DNA of 5,800 bases from JALZDI01 sp965653225. Lineage in GTDB: Bacteria; Actinomycetota; Actinomycetes; Propionibacteriales; Nocardioidaceae. The stretch lies in the NCBI GenBank assembly GCA_965653225.1, contig CBFGZI010000180.1:1-5800 (forward strand). Reading direction: 5' to 3'. The notes below the pieces were generated by a model. It did no database searches. It was not told where the DNA came from and was given only the letters and a program-made list of their open reading frames with translations. A program made the position numbers and the translations under genes. This document shows, piece after piece, positions 5,646 through 5,800 of the stretch. Numbering within the stretch: the stretch's first letter is position 1; the number at the start of each line of letters is the position of its first letter.

Positions 5646-5747
5646 TCGTATGTCCGGCGCCCTTTCAGGCCGTGAATCCGGCCGCATAAAGGGACCTTAA
5701 CCGGCCATAACGCCTCCGCAGGGTGACCAAGCGTGCACAATGTCTTC

Positions 5748-5800
5748 ATGACCGAGAGTCATCGGACTCCCTCGACCGCGGAGATCGTTGCGGCCAGCAT
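5748..5800 (+). CDS. Start of an unidentified plus-strand gene (truncated by window edge)
   Basis: An open frame from ATG5748 runs to the window end and encodes MTESHRTPSTAEIVAAS, too short to identify. ATG5748 has no good Shine-Dalgarno, but CACAAT (5736-5741) lies six bases upstream, the right distance for a -10 box of a leaderless transcript. The alternative is the in-frame GTG5733, with GGGTGA (5721-5726) six bases upstream, which adds five residues. The peptide gene is upstream on the same strand but is separated by a terminator. A regulator or receptor for the peptide would be an attractive candidate at this position, but nothing in 17 residues shows it. A minus-strand gene ending near 5698 cannot be strictly excluded. 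Confidence 0.5.
   Translation, partial: MTESHRTPSTAEIVAAS

Noticed and set aside
5358..5749. Minus-strand frames opposite the peptide gene
   Set aside because: No ribosome binding site or recognisable motif; they cover the promoter and terminator of the plus-strand gene.
5740..5751. Three-codon frame ATG-TCT-TCA-TGA overlapping the last gene's ATG by four bases
   Set aside because: It could be a translation-coupling mini-frame, but there is no ribosome binding site at a convincing distance and chance is the simplest explanation.
1..5800. CRISPR array, tRNA, rRNA, insertion sequence or attachment site
   Set aside because: No spaced direct repeats, tRNA cloverleaf, rRNA segment, transposase frame or terminal inverted repeats were seen.

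Overview
The window is high-GC DNA with GTG/TTG starts, Ala/Arg/Gly-rich proteins, an IdeR/DmdR1-type iron box and a stand-alone anti-sigma-type ATPase. Together these point to an actinomycete chromosome; a Pseudonocardia- or Streptomyces-like organism is plausible, but the genus cannot be fixed from sequence alone.

Left to right: (1) The start of a minus-strand lipoprotein gene (1-184) with a lipobox and nine Ser-Thr-Gly repeats. A near-perfect iron box sits just upstream (201-219), so this is most likely the binding lipoprotein of an iron or siderophore uptake system that continues beyond the left edge. (2) A divergent plus-strand old-yellow-enzyme/2,4-dienoyl-CoA-reductase-type flavin oxidoreductase (357-1574) with a C-terminal Cys cluster but no NAD(P)H domain. 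A TetR-type palindrome (320-337) lies in front of it. (3) Convergent with it, 16 bases away, a minus-strand two-domain regulator (1591-2355): an N-terminal STAS-like part and a C-terminal RsbW-like ATPase. (4) A 225-base gap with a strong GC hairpin (2483-2514). (5) A minus-strand, exported, self-processing penicillin-acylase-family Ntn hydrolase of 834 residues (2581-5085), with its nucleophile Ser, His, Val and Asn in the expected places. (6) A relatively AT-rich intergenic region (5086-5430) with several inverted repeats and a good promoter. (7) A 56-residue plus-strand secreted peptide gene (5431-5601) with its own promoter, Shine-Dalgarno and terminator. (8) The first codons of another plus-strand gene at the right edge (from about 5748).

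The most interesting part is the peptide locus. With signal-peptidase cleavage after Ala-Ser-Ala, the predicted 27-residue exported product begins and ends with the same hexapeptide AGTSWG, and two AKVQT units in tandem lie in its middle. An inverted repeat overlaps the -35 box of its promoter. This looks like a regulated secreted peptide, possibly a signal precursor, with an extracellular acylase gene on one side and an unidentified gene on the other. The signalling role is inference; the architecture is read directly from the sequence. The other genes look like separate transcription units with no obvious common pathway.
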